From Ensifer sp. WSM1721 (GTDB lineage: Bacteria; Pseudomonadota; Alphaproteobacteria; Rhizobiales; Rhizobiaceae): a DNA stretch of 64,000 bases. Where the stretch lies: the NCBI RefSeq assembly GCF_000513895.2, contig NZ_CP165782.1:620001-684000 (forward strand), given 5' to 3'. A program made the translations under genes and the position numbers. Below the pieces are notes generated by a model. It searched no databases. It had not been told where the DNA came from and saw nothing but the letters and a program-made list of their open reading frames with translations. Within the stretch, counting starts at the first letter, position 1, and every line of letters starts with the position of its first letter. Below, one piece after another: positions 10,215-22,646 of the stretch.

Positions 10215-10549
10215 GTAAACCTCAAAAACCTCGAATCGTTGGGGCTATTCTTGAAGTGCGCGGAGATAAATGAAAAGCCCTGCTCCTTACATTCCAGCGC
10301 CATATGGCCGAAATTGGGCCCAGCCTCCCGCCGTACCGGCAAAAGGCACCCGCCGTTCTGGCCGTTATCCACGCACAGCCGGGTAGCGGAGAGATGCTTA
10401 ACGCAGCCGGTAACCGAGCGCGAGGTCTCCTGTGCGAAAAAATCGCTTTGTGCAAAAATGCCGCACGGCGTTCATTGCACAGATGTTGCGGCGCTGGTCA
10501 AACTGTGGTTTGAAGCGCTTCAGTATCGCAGGGATTCTGCGTTCCGGGT
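10215..10549. other. Intergenic region upstream of ctaC
   Basis: About 335 bases separate the divergent ialB and ctaC genes. The frames that stay open here (10304-10513 and the ctaC-frame extension to 10432) have no recognisable protein character. The stretch is taken as promoter DNA, ending at the FNR/FixK-type box. Confidence 0.5.
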
Positions 10550-10563
10550 TTGATCCTGATCAA
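10550..10563. promoter_or_regulatory. FNR/FixK-type anaerobox upstream of ctaC
   Basis: The sequence TTGATCCTGATCAA fits the FNR/FixK consensus TTGAT-N4-ATCAA without mismatch and is centred about 28 bases before the ctaC start codon. A site this close to the start codon probably lies downstream of the promoter, favouring repression of the aa3 oxidase under low oxygen. The match is direct; the regulatory effect is inferred. Confidence 0.6.
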
Positions 10564-10584
10564 GCGCATTGGGGAGACGTAATT

Positions 10585-13178
<2,594 letters not shown>

Positions 13179-13191
13179 CGGGCAACGAACA

Positions 13192-13215
13192 GAAGCCGCC
13201 GGTTTCGGCGGCTTC
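13192..13215 (+). terminator. Intergenic hairpin between ctaD and ctaB
   Basis: The stem GAAGCCGCC (13192-13200) pairs with GGCGGCTTC (13207-13215) around a 6-nt loop. No T-run follows. It is therefore more likely a partial attenuator or mRNA-stabilising structure between the abundant structural genes and the assembly genes than a full terminator. Confidence 0.4.
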
Positions 13216-13276
13216 ACCCCGCCGGCCCTCCGGCGAAATGCGGCTGTCATGGTCGCAAGGAATTCAGGGACGAGAC

Positions 13277-14233
13277 ATGACGGTCATCGACAATCACGAA
13301 GCAGTCGGCATGGAAGGCGCACCGCGCCTGTCTGAGGCCTCTGCACGCGATTATTTCGAGCTCCTGAAGCCGCGCGTCATGTCTCTCGTCGTCTTTACGG
13401 CTTTTGCCGGGCTCGTCCTTGCGCCCGGACAAATCAATCCTTTCATCGGCTTCATCGCGATCCTCTGCATCGCCGTCGGCGCCGGCGCCTCCGGTGCGCT
13501 GAACATGTGGTATGACGCCGATATCGACGCAGTGATGAGCCGTACGGCCAAGCGCCCGATTCCCGCCGGCAAAATCCTGCCGCAGGAAGCGCTCGCCTTC
13601 GGCCTGACGCTATCGGCATTTTCGGTGACGATCCTCGGGCTTGCCGTGAACTGGCTTGCAGCCGGCTTGCTCGCCTTCACCATCTTCTTCTACGTGGCTA
13701 TCTACACGATGTGGCTGAAGCGCTCGACGCCGCAGAACATCGTGATCGGCGGTGCCGCCGGAGCTTTCCCGCCGATGATCGGCTGGGCCTGCGTGACCGG
13801 CGGCGTATCGCTCGAGAGCATCGTGCTTTTCCTCATCATCTTCCTTTGGACGCCGGCGCATTTCTGGGCACTGGCGCTCTTCAAGATGGGTGATTACGAG
13901 GCTGTCGGGGTGCCGATGATGCCGAATGTCTGCGGCGAGGCGACCACCAAGAGGCAGATCGTCATCTATGCTGTCCTGACGGCGCTGAGTGGCATCTGTC
14001 CCACCTTGCTCGGCTTTGCGAGCCTTGGTTATGGGGCGTTCGCCGCTGCCATGGGAGTGGGCTTCGTCTGGTATTCTCTCGGCGTGTTGCGCATGCCTGA
14101 AAGCGACAAGCGTATGCTGCCGGCCAAGAAGCTTTTCGCATTCTCGATCGCTTATCTTTTCGCGATCTTCTCGGCCCTGCTGGCCGACCACGTGATCGTT
14201 CAGATCTGGCTCAAGGCCGGAGGTATCAGCTGA
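13277..14233 (+). CDS. ctaB: Protoheme IX farnesyltransferase (heme O synthase)
   Basis: This UbiA-type membrane prenyltransferase (318 aa) farnesylates heme b to heme O, the precursor of heme a used by CtaD. The first Asp-rich motif is [20 protein letters not shown]. Multiple membrane segments follow, with [20 protein letters not shown] and [17 protein letters not shown], both typical of COX10/CtaB. The start is the ATG at 13277; the frame is open far upstream only because it overlaps ctaD in another frame. It ends in a TGATG overlap with the next small gene. Confidence 0.94.
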   Translation: MTVIDNHEAVGMEGAPRLSEASARDYFELLKPRVMSLVVFTAFAGLVLAPGQINPFIGFIAILCIAVGAGASGALNMWYDADIDAVMSRTAKRPIPAGKILPQEALAFGLTLSAFSVTILGLAVNWLAAGLLAFTIFFYVAIYTMWLKRSTPQNIVIGGAAGAFPPMIGWACVTGGVSLESIVLFLIIFLWTPAHFWALALFKMGDYEAVGVPMMPNVCGEATTKRQIVIYAVLTALSGICPTLLGFASLGYGAFAAAMGVGFVWYSLGVLRMPESDKRMLPAKKLFAFSIAYLFAIFSALLADHVIVQIWLKAGGIS

Positions 14234-14373
14234 TGGAAACCGTTGAACTCAGCGAAGCGCAGAAGAAGTCTCGTCGTGGCCGCAATATCGCCCTCGGCGT
14301 CGTGCTCGCGGGTCTCGTCGCGCTTTTTTACGTGGTGACGCTGGTCAAGTTCGGCAGCGGCATGGCGCAGTGA
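14233..14373 (+). CDS. Small single-helix CoxF-like cytochrome oxidase assembly protein (46 aa)
   Basis: A complete reading frame runs from the ATG in the TGATG overlap with ctaB to TGA at 14371-14373. It encodes [20 protein letters not shown] followed by one membrane helix ([20 protein letters not shown]). A small protein at this position, between ctaB and ctaG, is conserved in alphaproteobacterial oxidase operons as CoxF or a DUF2970-like protein. It has no catalytic residues and is probably an inner-membrane assembly factor. The stop overlaps a possible GTG start of ctaG. Confidence 0.82.
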   Translation: METVELSEAQKKSRRGRNIALGVVLAGLVALFYVVTLVKFGSGMAQ

Positions 14374-14384
14374 AGGCACGGCCG

Positions 14385-14990
14385 ATGACCGACTCCCAGC
14401 AAGTGCCCAGGAAAGAACGAGCGAACGGCGTCATCGTCGGCACATGCCTCGCTTTCGTTGGAGGCATGATCGGCATGGCCTATGCCGCCGTGCCGCTCTA
14501 CGACATGTTCTGCCGGGTGACGGGGTACAACGGCACGACGCAGCGGGTCGAGCAGGCTTCTGACGTAATCCTGGACGAGAAGGTGAAGGTCACCTTCGAC
14601 GCCAATATTGCGGCGGGTTTGCCCTGGGAGTTCAAGCCGGTCCAGCGCGACATCGACGTCCGGATCGGCGAGACCGTGCAGGTGATGTACCGCGCGAAGA
14701 ATCTTTCGTCGAAGCCGACGACCGGCCAGGCGACATTCAACGTGACGCCGATGGCGGCGGGTGCCTACTTCAACAAGGTGCAGTGCTTCTGCTTTACCGA
14801 GACGACGCTGCAGCCGGGTGAGGAAATGGAGATGCCAGTCGTCTTCTTCGTCGATCCGGAGATCGTCAAGCCGGTCGAGACGAAGGGCATCAAGACTTTG
14901 ACGCTATCCTACACCTTCTACCCGCGCGAGCCGTCCAAGCCGGTCGCTCGTGTACAGGCGAAGGACGAGGACGCTCAAAACAGACTTTGA
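14385..14990 (+). CDS. ctaG: Cytochrome c oxidase assembly protein CtaG (Cox11 family)
   Basis: The protein (201 aa) has one N-terminal membrane helix ([20 protein letters not shown]) and a periplasmic copper-delivery domain with the copper-binding CxC in [12 protein letters not shown]. It inserts CuB into subunit I. Conserved [20 protein letters not shown] follows the helix. The start at ATG 14385 (MTDSQQ) has AAGG at a good distance; a GTG at 14370 would add five residues and overlap the preceding stop. It sits between the CoxF-like gene and ctaE. Confidence 0.93.
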   Translation: MTDSQQVPRKERANGVIVGTCLAFVGGMIGMAYAAVPLYDMFCRVTGYNGTTQRVEQASDVILDEKVKVTFDANIAAGLPWEFKPVQRDIDVRIGETVQVMYRAKNLSSKPTTGQATFNVTPMAAGAYFNKVQCFCFTETTLQPGEEMEMPVVFFVDPEIVKPVETKGIKTLTLSYTFYPREPSKPVARVQAKDEDAQNRL

Positions 14991-15052
14991 CAGGAGCGCC
15001 GTTTCGGCTATGCCGGGCCGGCGACAAAAGAGGACTATCGGGGATTACTGAC

Positions 15053-15931
15053 ATGGCCGGAGCGCATCAGAAGAATCACGACTACCACATCATCGATCCG
15101 AGCCCTTGGCCGTTGCTTGCCTCCATCGGTGCCTTCATCATGGCCTTCGGCGGCGTCGGCTACATGCGCTATCTCGCCGGCGGCTCGTTCAAGATGTTCG
15201 GGCTGGAACTCGCCAATCCGTGGGTCTTCTTCATCGGCCTGGCGCTTATTCTCTACACCATGTTCGGCTGGTGGTCGGACACGATCAAGGAGGGGCGCGA
15301 AGGACATCACACCCGCGTCGTGTCGCTCCACCTGCGCTACGGCATGATCATGTTCATTGCCTCCGAGGTGATGTTCTTCGTCGCCTGGTTCTGGGCCTTC
15401 TTCGATGCGAGCCTGTTTGCCGGCGAACCCATCCAGGCCGCGCGCGCCGCCTACACCGGTGGCGTCTGGCCGCCGAAGGGCATCGAGGTCCTCGATCCCT
15501 GGCACCTGCCGCTCTACAATACCGTTATCCTGCTGCTCTCCGGCACGACGGTCACCTGGGCGCACCACGCGCTGCTGCACAATGATCGCAAGGGCCTCAT
15601 CTACGGCCTGACCCTGACGGTGCTGCTCGGCGTTCTCTTCTCCTTCGTGCAGGGTTACGAGTACGCACATGCGCCCTTCGCCTTCCGCGACTCGATCTAT
15701 GGCGCTACCTTCTTCATGGCGACCGGTTTCCATGGTTTTCACGTCCTGGTCGGCACCATTTTCCTGCTGGTCTGCCTGGTTCGGGCACTTGGCGGCGGCT
15801 TCAGCCCGCAGCACCATTTCGGCTTCGAGGCGGCCGCCTGGTACTGGCACTTCGTTGACGTGGTCTGGCTGTTCCTCTTCTTCTCCATCTACATCTGGGG
15901 TGGATGGGGTGCACCGATCGCTCACGGCTAA
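15053..15931 (+). CDS. ctaE: Cytochrome c oxidase subunit III
   Basis: The protein (292 aa) begins MAGAHQKNHDYHIIDPSPWP and has about seven membrane helices. SEVMFFVAWFWAFFDASLF, GTTVTWAHHALLH, GYEYAHAPFAFRDSIYGATF and WYWHFVDVVWLFLFFSIYIW are canonical subunit III segments. It stabilises the core complex and helps proton delivery. A strong terminator follows, so it closes the oxidase cluster. Confidence 0.96.
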   Translation: MAGAHQKNHDYHIIDPSPWPLLASIGAFIMAFGGVGYMRYLAGGSFKMFGLELANPWVFFIGLALILYTMFGWWSDTIKEGREGHHTRVVSLHLRYGMIMFIASEVMFFVAWFWAFFDASLFAGEPIQAARAAYTGGVWPPKGIEVLDPWHLPLYNTVILLLSGTTVTWAHHALLHNDRKGLIYGLTLTVLLGVLFSFVQGYEYAHAPFAFRDSIYGATFFMATGFHGFHVLVGTIFLLVCLVRALGGGFSPQHHFGFEAAAWYWHFVDVVWLFLFFSIYIWGGWGAPIAHG

Positions 15932-15951
15932 GAGCCATTCGTTTGATGATG

Positions 15952-15985
15952 ACGGGGCGGCTGCGGCGATGCAGCCGCCCCGTTT
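15952..15985 (+). terminator. Rho-independent terminator after ctaE
   Basis: A 13-bp GC-rich stem, ACGGGGCGGCTGC (15952-15964) with GCAGCCGCCCCGT (15971-15983), has a 6-nt loop and is followed by TTT. Confidence 0.85.
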
Positions 15986-16011
15986 CCATTAAAGGCACCG
16001 CTTGTGGTGGA

Positions 16012-16509
16012 ATGATGAAGAGCGCGTACCTATGGCCGCTCGCGGCGGGTATCCTAGCGATGCCGTTTTCGGTGCTGGCCGCCGAAACTGCGGACAAGGT
16101 TGTCGTCTACAAGGAGCGGCGCGTCCTGCAATTGTTTCAGGGAGAGAAGCTGCTGCGAGAATTTCCAATCGCGCTTGGCGGCAATCCGGTGGGACACAAG
16201 AGGCGGGAAGGCGACCGGAAGACGCCAGAGGGGCGCTATGTCCTCGATTGGCGCAACGATGCGAGCCGCTTCTACAAGTCCATTCACATTTCCTACCCGG
16301 GACCGCAGGACCTGCAGGAGGCTGCCGTCAGGCGCGTCGATCCCGGTGGCATGATCATGATCCATGGCCAGCCCAACTATTTCGGCTGGTTAGCGTTTTT
16401 GACGCAGATGTTCGATTGGACGGATGGCTGTATTGCCGTTACCAATGCCGAGATGGACGATATCTGGGACATGGTCCCCAACAATACCGCGATTGAGATC
16501 AACCCATGA
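16012..16509 (+). CDS. YkuD-type L,D-transpeptidase family protein
   Basis: The protein (165 aa) has a signal peptide (MMKSAYLWPLAAGILAMPFS, cut near LAAE). The YkuD domain includes VYKERRVLQLFQGEKLLREF and ALGGNPVGHKRREGDRKTPEG. The active-site block is GGMIMIHGQPNYFGW followed by DWTDGCIAVTN, with the nucleophilic Cys in DGC. The family cross-links peptidoglycan or anchors lipoproteins in the periplasm. It overlaps the DUF983 gene by ATGA. Its placement between the oxidase cluster and surf1 looks like operon rearrangement. Confidence 0.87.
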   Translation: MMKSAYLWPLAAGILAMPFSVLAAETADKVVVYKERRVLQLFQGEKLLREFPIALGGNPVGHKRREGDRKTPEGRYVLDWRNDASRFYKSIHISYPGPQDLQEAAVRRVDPGGMIMIHGQPNYFGWLAFLTQMFDWTDGCIAVTNAEMDDIWDMVPNNTAIEINP

Positions 16510-16889
16510 ATGACGACAAGGCGCTGTACCCGCCCGTTGACCCGGTCATGACCGGCATCAAGGGGCTTTGCCCCCGCTGCGGCCAGGGCAAGCTCTTCGA
16601 CGGCTTCCTGAAGCTCCGGCCGGCTTGTACGAGTTGCGAGCTTGACTACCGTTTCGCCGATTCCGGGGATGGTCCGGTCGTCTTCGTCATCCTTATTGTC
16701 GGCTTCATCGTCGTCGGCGCAGCGCTCTGGATGGAGGTCAACGTCAATCCGCCGCTCTGGCTGCACTTCCTGCTGTGGATTCCGCTGGCGACGATCTTCA
16801 GCCTGGCACTGACGCGCATGCTGAAGGGCGTGCTCATCAGTCTGCAATACCGCAACAGTGCGCGCTCAGGTGAAATCGACCGTGGTTGA
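16506..16889 (+). CDS. DUF983 family membrane protein
   Basis: The protein (127 aa) has an N-terminal zinc-ribbon-like segment (GLCPRCGQGKLFDGFLKL then ACTSCELDYRFAD; two CxxC pairs) and two membrane helices (VVFVILIVGFIVVGAALWM and LHFLLWIPLATIFSLALT). DUF983 proteins are common next to ctaG/ctaE and surf1 in alphaproteobacteria, so a role in oxidase assembly is plausible but unproven. Its end overlaps the proposed GTG start of surf1 by about 30 bases. Confidence 0.82.
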   Translation: MNDDKALYPPVDPVMTGIKGLCPRCGQGKLFDGFLKLRPACTSCELDYRFADSGDGPVVFVILIVGFIVVGAALWMEVNVNPPLWLHFLLWIPLATIFSLALTRMLKGVLISLQYRNSARSGEIDRG

Positions 16890-17619
16890 AGAAAGCAAGT
16901 CGGCGTCGCGCCTCGGCCAGATAGCCGGCGCCGTTCTCGTCGTTGCGGCCTTCGCGGTGCTCGTTTCCCTTGGCACCTGGCAGATGCAGCGGCTGCAGTG
17001 GAAAGAGGCGCTGATCGCCGCGATTGCCGAACGGCGTTCGGCGCCGCCGGTCTCGCTGGAAGAGATCGAGGCCATGGCCGCAGCCGGCGAGGATATCGAC
17101 TACCGCGCCGTGCAGGTCTCGGGAGTCTACGATCATAGGAAGGAGCGCCATTTTTTCGCGACCCATGAAGGCCGCACCGGCTACTACGTCTTCACGCCGC
17201 TCACGCTGGCGGACGGCCGCGCCCTTTTCGTCAACCGCGGCTTCGTGCCGTTCGAGAAGAAGGACGCATCGACGCGGTCCGAGGGCCAGGTCACTGGAAG
17301 CATGACGATTGATGGCCTGGCGCGCCCAAGGCTCTCGCAGAAACCGTCGGCGCTCGTGCCGGACAACGACATCGCCAAGAATATCTTCTATTGGAAGGAT
17401 CTCGACGGGATGGCGGGTTCGGCCGGTCTGGATGCGGATAGGGTTGTCCCTTTCTTCGTCGATGCCGATGTCGCTGAGAACCCCGGAGGTCTGCCGATCG
17501 GCGGCGTCACGCAGTTCGACGTGCCGAACAATCATCTGCAATATGCGCTGACCTGGTACGGCCTTGCCGCCGCTCTCGTGGCCGTCAGCGGGCTCTACCT
17601 GTATCGCCGGAAGCGATAA
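16858..17619 (+). CDS. SURF1 family cytochrome oxidase biogenesis protein
   Basis: The protein (253 aa) has the SURF1 pattern: an N-terminal helix ([18 protein letters not shown]) followed by [13 protein letters not shown], a periplasmic domain with [20 protein letters not shown], and a second helix at the C-terminus ([19 protein letters not shown]). SURF1 helps insert heme a into subunit I. Several GTG codons could start it (16858, 16870, 16882). The first overlaps DUF983; the later ones lose only a few residues and one may be the true start. Confidence 0.87.
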   Translation: MRAQVKSTVVEESKSASRLGQIAGAVLVVAAFAVLVSLGTWQMQRLQWKEALIAAIAERRSAPPVSLEEIEAMAAAGEDIDYRAVQVSGVYDHRKERHFFATHEGRTGYYVFTPLTLADGRALFVNRGFVPFEKKDASTRSEGQVTGSMTIDGLARPRLSQKPSALVPDNDIAKNIFYWKDLDGMAGSAGLDADRVVPFFVDADVAENPGGLPIGGVTQFDVPNNHLQYALTWYGLAAALVAVSGLYLYRRKR

Positions 17620-17749
17620 TCGGATTGCTTTCGGCCGCGGGCATTTGCCGGCGAGCCAAAGTCTTCTTCCTTGTGCGCGTGGTCGTTGCCGCTATATATG
17701 GCGCAGGGCTGCGAGCCCGGTTCCCGTTCGATCCACTGGCATTTTCAAC

Positions 17750-18760
17750 ATGGCCCCATCCGCAGCAGCAAAATCCCCGATCACCATCCGCCTTTGCGGC
17801 CCGCGCGGCTTCTGCGCCGGCGTCGACCGGGCGATCCAGATCGTGGTGCTGGCGCTTAAGGAATTCGGCGCCCCAGTCTATGTCCGTCACGAGATCGTGC
17901 ACAACCGCTATGTCGTCGAAGGGCTGGAAGCGAAGGGGGCAATCTTCGTCGAGGAGCTCGACGAGATTCCGCCCGAGCACCGCAAGCAGCCCGTCGTCTT
18001 CTCCGCCCATGGCGTGCCGAAGTCGGTTCCGGCCGATGCGGATCAGCGCAACCTTTTCTATCTCGACGCCACCTGTCCGCTCGTCTCGAAGGTGCACAAG
18101 CAGGCGATGCGTCACCACCGGATGGGCCGCCATGTCGTGCTGATCGGCCATGCCGGGCATCCGGAGGTGATCGGCACCATGGGGCAATTGCCGGAGGGGG
18201 CGGTCTCGCTCATCGAGACGGTCGAGGACGCTGACGTCTATGCGCCGCCGGATCCGGATAATCTCGGCTTCGTAACGCAGACGACGCTGTCGGTGGACGA
18301 TACCGCCGGAGTCATCAAGCGGCTGCATGAGCGCTTTCCCAACCTGACCGCGCCTGCCGCCGATTCGATCTGCTATGCCACGACGAACCGGCAGGAAGCA
18401 GTGAAGCAGGCCGCGCCCGGTTGCGATCTTTTCCTGATCGTCGGCGCTCCCAACTCATCGAATTCCAAGCGCCTCGTCGAGGTGGCGCTGAGAGCCGGGG
18501 CGAAGAAAGCCGTCCTGGTGCAGCGCGCCTCGGAGATCGATTGGGCGACGATGGGCGACATCTCAACCATCGGGCTGTCGGCGGGCGCCTCGGCGCCGGA
18601 AGTGATCGTCAACGAGATCATTGAAGCGTTCCGCGAACGCTACGACGCGGCGGTCGAGCTTGCCGACACGGTCGAGGAAAACGAGAACTTCCTCGTCAAC
18701 CGCGAACTCCGTCACGTCGAATTGACCGCGGCCGACATGGCCTTCGTGAACGGTGACTAG
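17750..18760 (+). CDS. ispH: 4-hydroxy-3-methylbut-2-enyl diphosphate reductase (IspH/LytB)
   Basis: The protein (336 aa) is the last enzyme of the non-mevalonate isoprenoid pathway, making IPP and DMAPP. The three iron-sulfur cysteines lie in [30 protein letters not shown] and [21 protein letters not shown] and [11 protein letters not shown] supply substrate-binding His residues. The start is the ATG at 17750 ([17 protein letters not shown]); the frame runs on upstream through non-conserved sequence. thrB follows 70 bp later. Confidence 0.95.
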   Translation: MAPSAAAKSPITIRLCGPRGFCAGVDRAIQIVVLALKEFGAPVYVRHEIVHNRYVVEGLEAKGAIFVEELDEIPPEHRKQPVVFSAHGVPKSVPADADQRNLFYLDATCPLVSKVHKQAMRHHRMGRHVVLIGHAGHPEVIGTMGQLPEGAVSLIETVEDADVYAPPDPDNLGFVTQTTLSVDDTAGVIKRLHERFPNLTAPAADSICYATTNRQEAVKQAAPGCDLFLIVGAPNSSNSKRLVEVALRAGAKKAVLVQRASEIDWATMGDISTIGLSAGASAPEVIVNEIIEAFRERYDAAVELADTVEENENFLVNRELRHVELTAADMAFVNGD

Positions 18761-18830
18761 AGCTGCGCGCGGATTCCGCCCGCATGAGGCTTAAATTTTT
18801 GAAATTTGCACTTCTGGAAAGTATCGCACC

Positions 18831-19811
18831 TTGGCAGTTTACACCGATATCACGGAAGACGAGCTAATCCGTTTTCTCTCCGCTTACGATGTGGGGGCGT
18901 TGACCTCCTACAAGGGAATCGCCGAGGGCGTCGAGAATTCGAATTTCCTTCTCCACACCACCCAGGGCTCCTACATCCTTACGCTTTACGAGAAGCGGGT
19001 GAATGCCGACGATCTGCCGTTCTTTCTGGGCCTGATGCATCATCTTGCTGAAAGGGGGCTCTCTTGCCCGTTGCCCCTGCCGCGTGCCGACGGCAAGCTG
19101 CTCGGCACGCTGTCGGGTCGGCCGGCCGCGGTGATCTCCTTTCTCGAAGGCATGTGGCTGAGGAAACCCGAGGCGCAGCACTGCCGCGAGGTCGGCCGCG
19201 CCCTCGCTGAGATGCACGAGGCCGGCCAAGACTTTCCCCTGAAGCGCGCCAACGCGCTTTCGGTCGGCGGCTGGCGGCCGCTCTGGCGGAATTCGGAAGC
19301 CCGCGCCGATGAGGTTCAAGCCGGCCTCCGAGAGGAGATCGCGGCGGAGCTCGCCTATCTCGAAGAGCATTGGCCGAAGGCATTGCCAGAGGGGGTCATT
19401 CATGCGGATCTCTTCCCGGACAACGTCTTCTTCCTCGGCGACCGCCTCTCCGGCCTGATCGACTTCTATTTCGCCTGCAACGATTTCCTCGCCTACGACG
19501 TCGCCGTATGCCTGAACTCCTGGTGCTTCGAGAAGAACGGCTCCTATAACATCACCAAGGGCATGGCGCTGCTTTCAGGCTACGAGAGCGTGCGGAAATT
19601 GACCGCTGAGGAGGTGGAGGCTCTGGCGCTTCTCGCCCGGGGCTCGGCGCTGCGCTTCTTCCTGACACGCCTCTATGACTGGCTGACGACGCCACGAGGG
19701 GCTCTGGTGGTCAAGAAGGACCCGCTCGAATATCTGACCAAGATCCGCTTCCATCGCGCCATCGTCTCGAGCGCCGAATACGGGCTCAGGCGCCAAGAGG
19801 CATCGGTATGA
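18831..19811 (+). CDS. thrB: Homoserine kinase, ThrB type II (aminoglycoside phosphotransferase fold)
   Basis: The protein (326 aa) begins at a TTG ([20 protein letters not shown]). It has the APH-like kinase core with [15 protein letters not shown], the catalytic loop [15 protein letters not shown] and the metal motif [18 protein letters not shown]. It phosphorylates homoserine in threonine synthesis, feeding threonine synthase (27669-29069 here). It ends in an ATGA overlap with rnhA, so the two are translationally coupled. Confidence 0.92.
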   Translation: MAVYTDITEDELIRFLSAYDVGALTSYKGIAEGVENSNFLLHTTQGSYILTLYEKRVNADDLPFFLGLMHHLAERGLSCPLPLPRADGKLLGTLSGRPAAVISFLEGMWLRKPEAQHCREVGRALAEMHEAGQDFPLKRANALSVGGWRPLWRNSEARADEVQAGLREEIAAELAYLEEHWPKALPEGVIHADLFPDNVFFLGDRLSGLIDFYFACNDFLAYDVAVCLNSWCFEKNGSYNITKGMALLSGYESVRKLTAEEVEALALLARGSALRFFLTRLYDWLTTPRGALVVKKDPLEYLTKIRFHRAIVSSAEYGLRRQEASV

Positions 19812-20269
19812 AGCACGTCGATATCTTCACCGACGGCGCCTGCTCGGGAAATCCCGGGCCGGGTGGCTGGGGAGCGGTGCTTCGCTACGGCGACGTCGAG
19901 AAGGAAATGTGCGGAGGAGAGGCGGAGACCACCAACAACCGCATGGAGCTGCTCGCCGCGATCTCGGCGCTGAACGCTCTGAAAGAGCCTTGCGAGGTCG
20001 ACCTCCACACCGACAGCAAATATGTGATGGACGGCATCTCCAAATGGATTCACGGCTGGAAACGGAACGGCTGGAAGACCGGCGACAGAAAGCCGGTGAA
20101 GAACGGCGAGCTATGGCAGGCGCTGGATGAGGCGAGAAGCCGTCATCAGGTGACCTGGCACTGGGTCAAGGGCCACGCCGGCCATCCCGAGAACGAACGC
20201 GCCGACGAACTCGCGCGCAAGGGCATGGAGCCTTTCAAGAAAACGCGCCGGACGGATGCCGTCAAATAG
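19808..20269 (+). CDS. rnhA: Ribonuclease HI
   Basis: The protein (153 aa) has all four acidic catalytic residues in context: [17 protein letters not shown] (Asp9), [10 protein letters not shown] (Glu), [12 protein letters not shown] (Asp) and [16 protein letters not shown] (Asp). It removes RNA from RNA-DNA hybrids. The ATG lies inside the end of thrB (ATGA). A terminator starts at its stop codon. Confidence 0.95.
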   Translation: MKHVDIFTDGACSGNPGPGGWGAVLRYGDVEKEMCGGEAETTNNRMELLAAISALNALKEPCEVDLHTDSKYVMDGISKWIHGWKRNGWKTGDRKPVKNGELWQALDEARSRHQVTWHWVKGHAGHPENERADELARKGMEPFKKTRRTDAVK

Positions 20270-20295
20270 AAACGGGCGCAATGGCCCGTTTCATT
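20269..20295 (+). terminator. Terminator after rnhA
   Basis: GAAACGGGC (20269-20277) pairs with GCCCGTTTC around a 6-nt loop; TTTC follows. Confidence 0.75.
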
Positions 20296-20335
20296 TCACC
20301 GGCTGTCGGAACAATGCGTGTGGATGCGACGCGCT

Positions 20336-20824
20336 CTAGCTCAGCTGCTCCAGCATCGTGGCAGCACCGGAAGCGATCGCTTGGCTCGGGACATCCTCGA
20401 CGTTCAACGCCTTCACGATGCCATCCTCAACCAGCATCGAATAGCGCTTGGAGCGAATGCCGAGCGTTCCGGCCGAGAGGTCGATATCCATGCCGATCGC
20501 CTTGGTGAAAGCGGCGTTCCAGTCGGAAAGGAAATGGATCTTGCCGATGCCGCCGGAGGACGTCGCCCAGGCGCCCATCACATGCAGGTCGTTGACGGCG
20601 ACCACTGCGATGTCGTCGACGCCGCGGGCCAGAATGGCGTCGCGGTTTTCGAGATAGCCGGGAAGATGGTTGAGCGAACAGGTCGGCGTGAAGGCTCCCG
20701 GCACAGCGAAAAGCACCACGCGCTTGCCCTTGAAGAGCTGGTCGGTGGTCACCTCGACCGGGCCGTCGGCGGTCTTCTCCTTGAAGGTTGCGTTGGGCAG
20801 CTTGTCTCCGACAGCAATGGTCAC
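20336..20824 (-). CDS. Peroxiredoxin (Prx5-like, thiol peroxidase)
   Basis: The protein (162 aa) has the peroxidatic Cys in FAVPGAFTPTCSLNHLPGY, with the conserved Thr three residues before it. The C-terminal half (FLSDWNAAFTKAIGMDIDLS and GIRSKRYSMLVEDGIVKALN) is typical of Prx5/AhpE-like enzymes that use glutathione or thioredoxin to reduce hydroperoxides. Length matches the family. It is convergent with rnhA and shows no adjacent reductase. Confidence 0.9.
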   Translation of the reverse strand: MTIAVGDKLPNATFKEKTADGPVEVTTDQLFKGKRVVLFAVPGAFTPTCSLNHLPGYLENRDAILARGVDDIAVVAVNDLHVMGAWATSSGGIGKIHFLSDWNAAFTKAIGMDIDLSAGTLGIRSKRYSMLVEDGIVKALNVEDVPSQAIASGAATMLEQLS

Positions 20825-20903
20825 GGGTTTTCTCCTCGATTGTTCTCCGGGCTTGGCGCCGGTATTAGCAGCACTCGAGCCCGCGGGGGACTATAGGGGC
20901 GCG

Positions 20904-21749
20904 TCAATCAAAGGCAAGCGTCGTTTCCATGCTGCGCCCGCCGGCGCGAACGGTGAGTGCGATGGCTTTTCCCGTGATGCGCTTGTCTTTGCCGGAGAGT
21001 TTCACCGGAATTTCGGCCCGGCGCTCCATGCCCGGTCCGCCGAGGACCGGCTTGCCGAAGAAGACCCCGGGAGGGCCGGACAGAAACAGGTCCACTGGTC
21101 CGCCACCGACGGCCTTGGGCAATCGAAGATCGAGATGCATCATGCCCGCCGCGGCATCGAAGCTTGCCTTCGCTACCCGGAAATCGTCGGACGGCGGTTC
21201 CGGAAGTGCGGCAACCGCCTGGTCGATGCGTGCACCGTCGAGCGGGTTGTCGAAGCCGCCGCTTTTGAGAGTGAGGTTCAGTTCGCCCTGCACGGGGATG
21301 CAGATGTCCTCGCAGATGCCCAGAAAGACGGAGGCCCGGATCGCGAGGTCGCCGCCGTTGGCGACCTTCTTCAGCTCAAGCGGGAAGGCGACAGGCTGGT
21401 CATATCCGGCATAGCGCCCCGGCCCTTCGCCGAACGTCTTCGGTGCAGGGAAGCGGATTGCTTCCAGAACGACGCCACCCGATGGATCGAGGGTCACCTG
21501 CGGCGGTATGCCGCTTGCTCCCGGATCCCGCCAATAGGTCTTCCAGCCAGGCTTGAGCTGGACTTCGAGAATGGCGGGGATGGAGCCGTCCGGCCTTGGC
21601 TGCGACGCGACGATGCGTACGGTCCCGCCGGGGGAGGTCACCCATTCGCTGGTCGCTCCATGGGAGGGGGCCGGCAAAAGAAATGCAACGAGAGGGGTTG
21701 CCGTCGCGATGCACTGGGCCATCTTCATGAGGGGAGGGCGGTTGGTCAT
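20904..21749 (-). CDS. Periplasmic DsbD N-terminal-domain protein (soluble, no membrane part)
   Basis: The protein (281 aa) has a signal peptide ending near APSHGATSEW. It resembles the N-terminal (alpha) domain of DsbD/ScsB: LKPGWKTYWRDPGASGIPP, FGEGPGRYAGYDQPVAFPLE and a cysteine pair in VFLGICEDICIPVQGEL. Full DsbD has eight membrane helices and a C-terminal thioredoxin domain; both are absent, so this is a stand-alone periplasmic form, common in rhizobia. It may relay electrons in disulfide or copper handling. A second ATG seven codons in is also possible. Confidence 0.78.
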   Translation of the reverse strand: MTNRPPLMKMAQCIATATPLVAFLLPAPSHGATSEWVTSPGGTVRIVASQPRPDGSIPAILEVQLKPGWKTYWRDPGASGIPPQVTLDPSGGVVLEAIRFPAPKTFGEGPGRYAGYDQPVAFPLELKKVANGGDLAIRASVFLGICEDICIPVQGELNLTLKSGGFDNPLDGARIDQAVAALPEPPSDDFRVAKASFDAAAGMMHLDLRLPKAVGGGPVDLFLSGPPGVFFGKPVLGGPGMERRAEIPVKLSGKDKRITGKAIALTVRAGGRSMETTLAFD

Positions 21750-22014
21750 AGCTCAAGCAGTATAGCGTTTCACCTTCGGTCTCCAGCCGCCGTGATGCGT
21801 CGCCGCGATCATAATTGCTTGATCAGCGGCCACGCGCGAGGTCGAAACGAGGGCGCAACCGCTTTGCGGCGACGCCGGCATATGGAAACCGGATCGCAAA
21901 TCTGGGGCTTGCAGCCCCGAATTCATCGCGAGCAAGCGTCGCGCGTGCAAAATTCCGCGACCGCCACGTAGAGGCGCTTTTCATTTCGTCGTGAATTGGT
22001 AGGCTATCTTCATT

Positions 22015-22620
22015 ATGGCGACAAAGGCACTGCATACGACCCGCGAGCGTGGCTTCCTTGACGGTCAATTCCTGATCGCCATGCCGGGCATGTTCGATGC
22101 CAATTTTGCCCGAACGGTCATTTTCGTCTGCGCCCACTCGGAAGATGGAGCGATGGGCTTCGTGCTGAACCGTCCGCAACGGTTGACTTTCCCGGACGTC
22201 CTCTTGCACCTGCAGCTCCTCGATCCCGATGAAGCGATCCGTCTGCCGGCGACGGCGCGTGAGTTCCAGATACAGGCAGGCGGCCCCGTCGAGACGGGGC
22301 GAGGCTTCGTCTTGCATACGGACGATTACTTGAGCGATTCGAGCATTCCCGTCAGCGACGACATCTGCCTCACCGCGACGCTCGACATCGTCAGGGCCAT
22401 CTCCCGTGGCGAGGGGCCGCACAAGGCGACCATGCTGCTCGGCTATGCCGGCTGGGGGCCAGGCCAGCTCGAGGCCGAGATCACCCAGAACGGCTGGCTG
22501 ACCTGCCCGGCGCGCGAGGAGCTGATCTTCAGCCGGAACCTCGATGAGAAATACGACCGCGCCTTGGCACTGATGGGCGTCAGCTCGGCCATGCTTTCCA
22601 CCGATTCCGGCCACGCCTAA
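22015..22620 (+). CDS. YqgE/AlgH family protein (UPF0301)
   Basis: The protein (201 aa) has the family hallmark near its start: [20 protein letters not shown], then [13 protein letters not shown], and [16 protein letters not shown] with [16 protein letters not shown]. The family is conserved and cytoplasmic, but its biochemical function is not settled. It faces the DsbD-like gene across a 265-bp divergent gap. Confidence 0.9.
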   Translation: MATKALHTTRERGFLDGQFLIAMPGMFDANFARTVIFVCAHSEDGAMGFVLNRPQRLTFPDVLLHLQLLDPDEAIRLPATAREFQIQAGGPVETGRGFVLHTDDYLSDSSIPVSDDICLTATLDIVRAISRGEGPHKATMLLGYAGWGPGQLEAEITQNGWLTCPAREELIFSRNLDEKYDRALALMGVSSAMLSTDSGHA

Positions 22621-22646
22621 GCCGTCGTCGGTCGCCGGTTTCCGCG

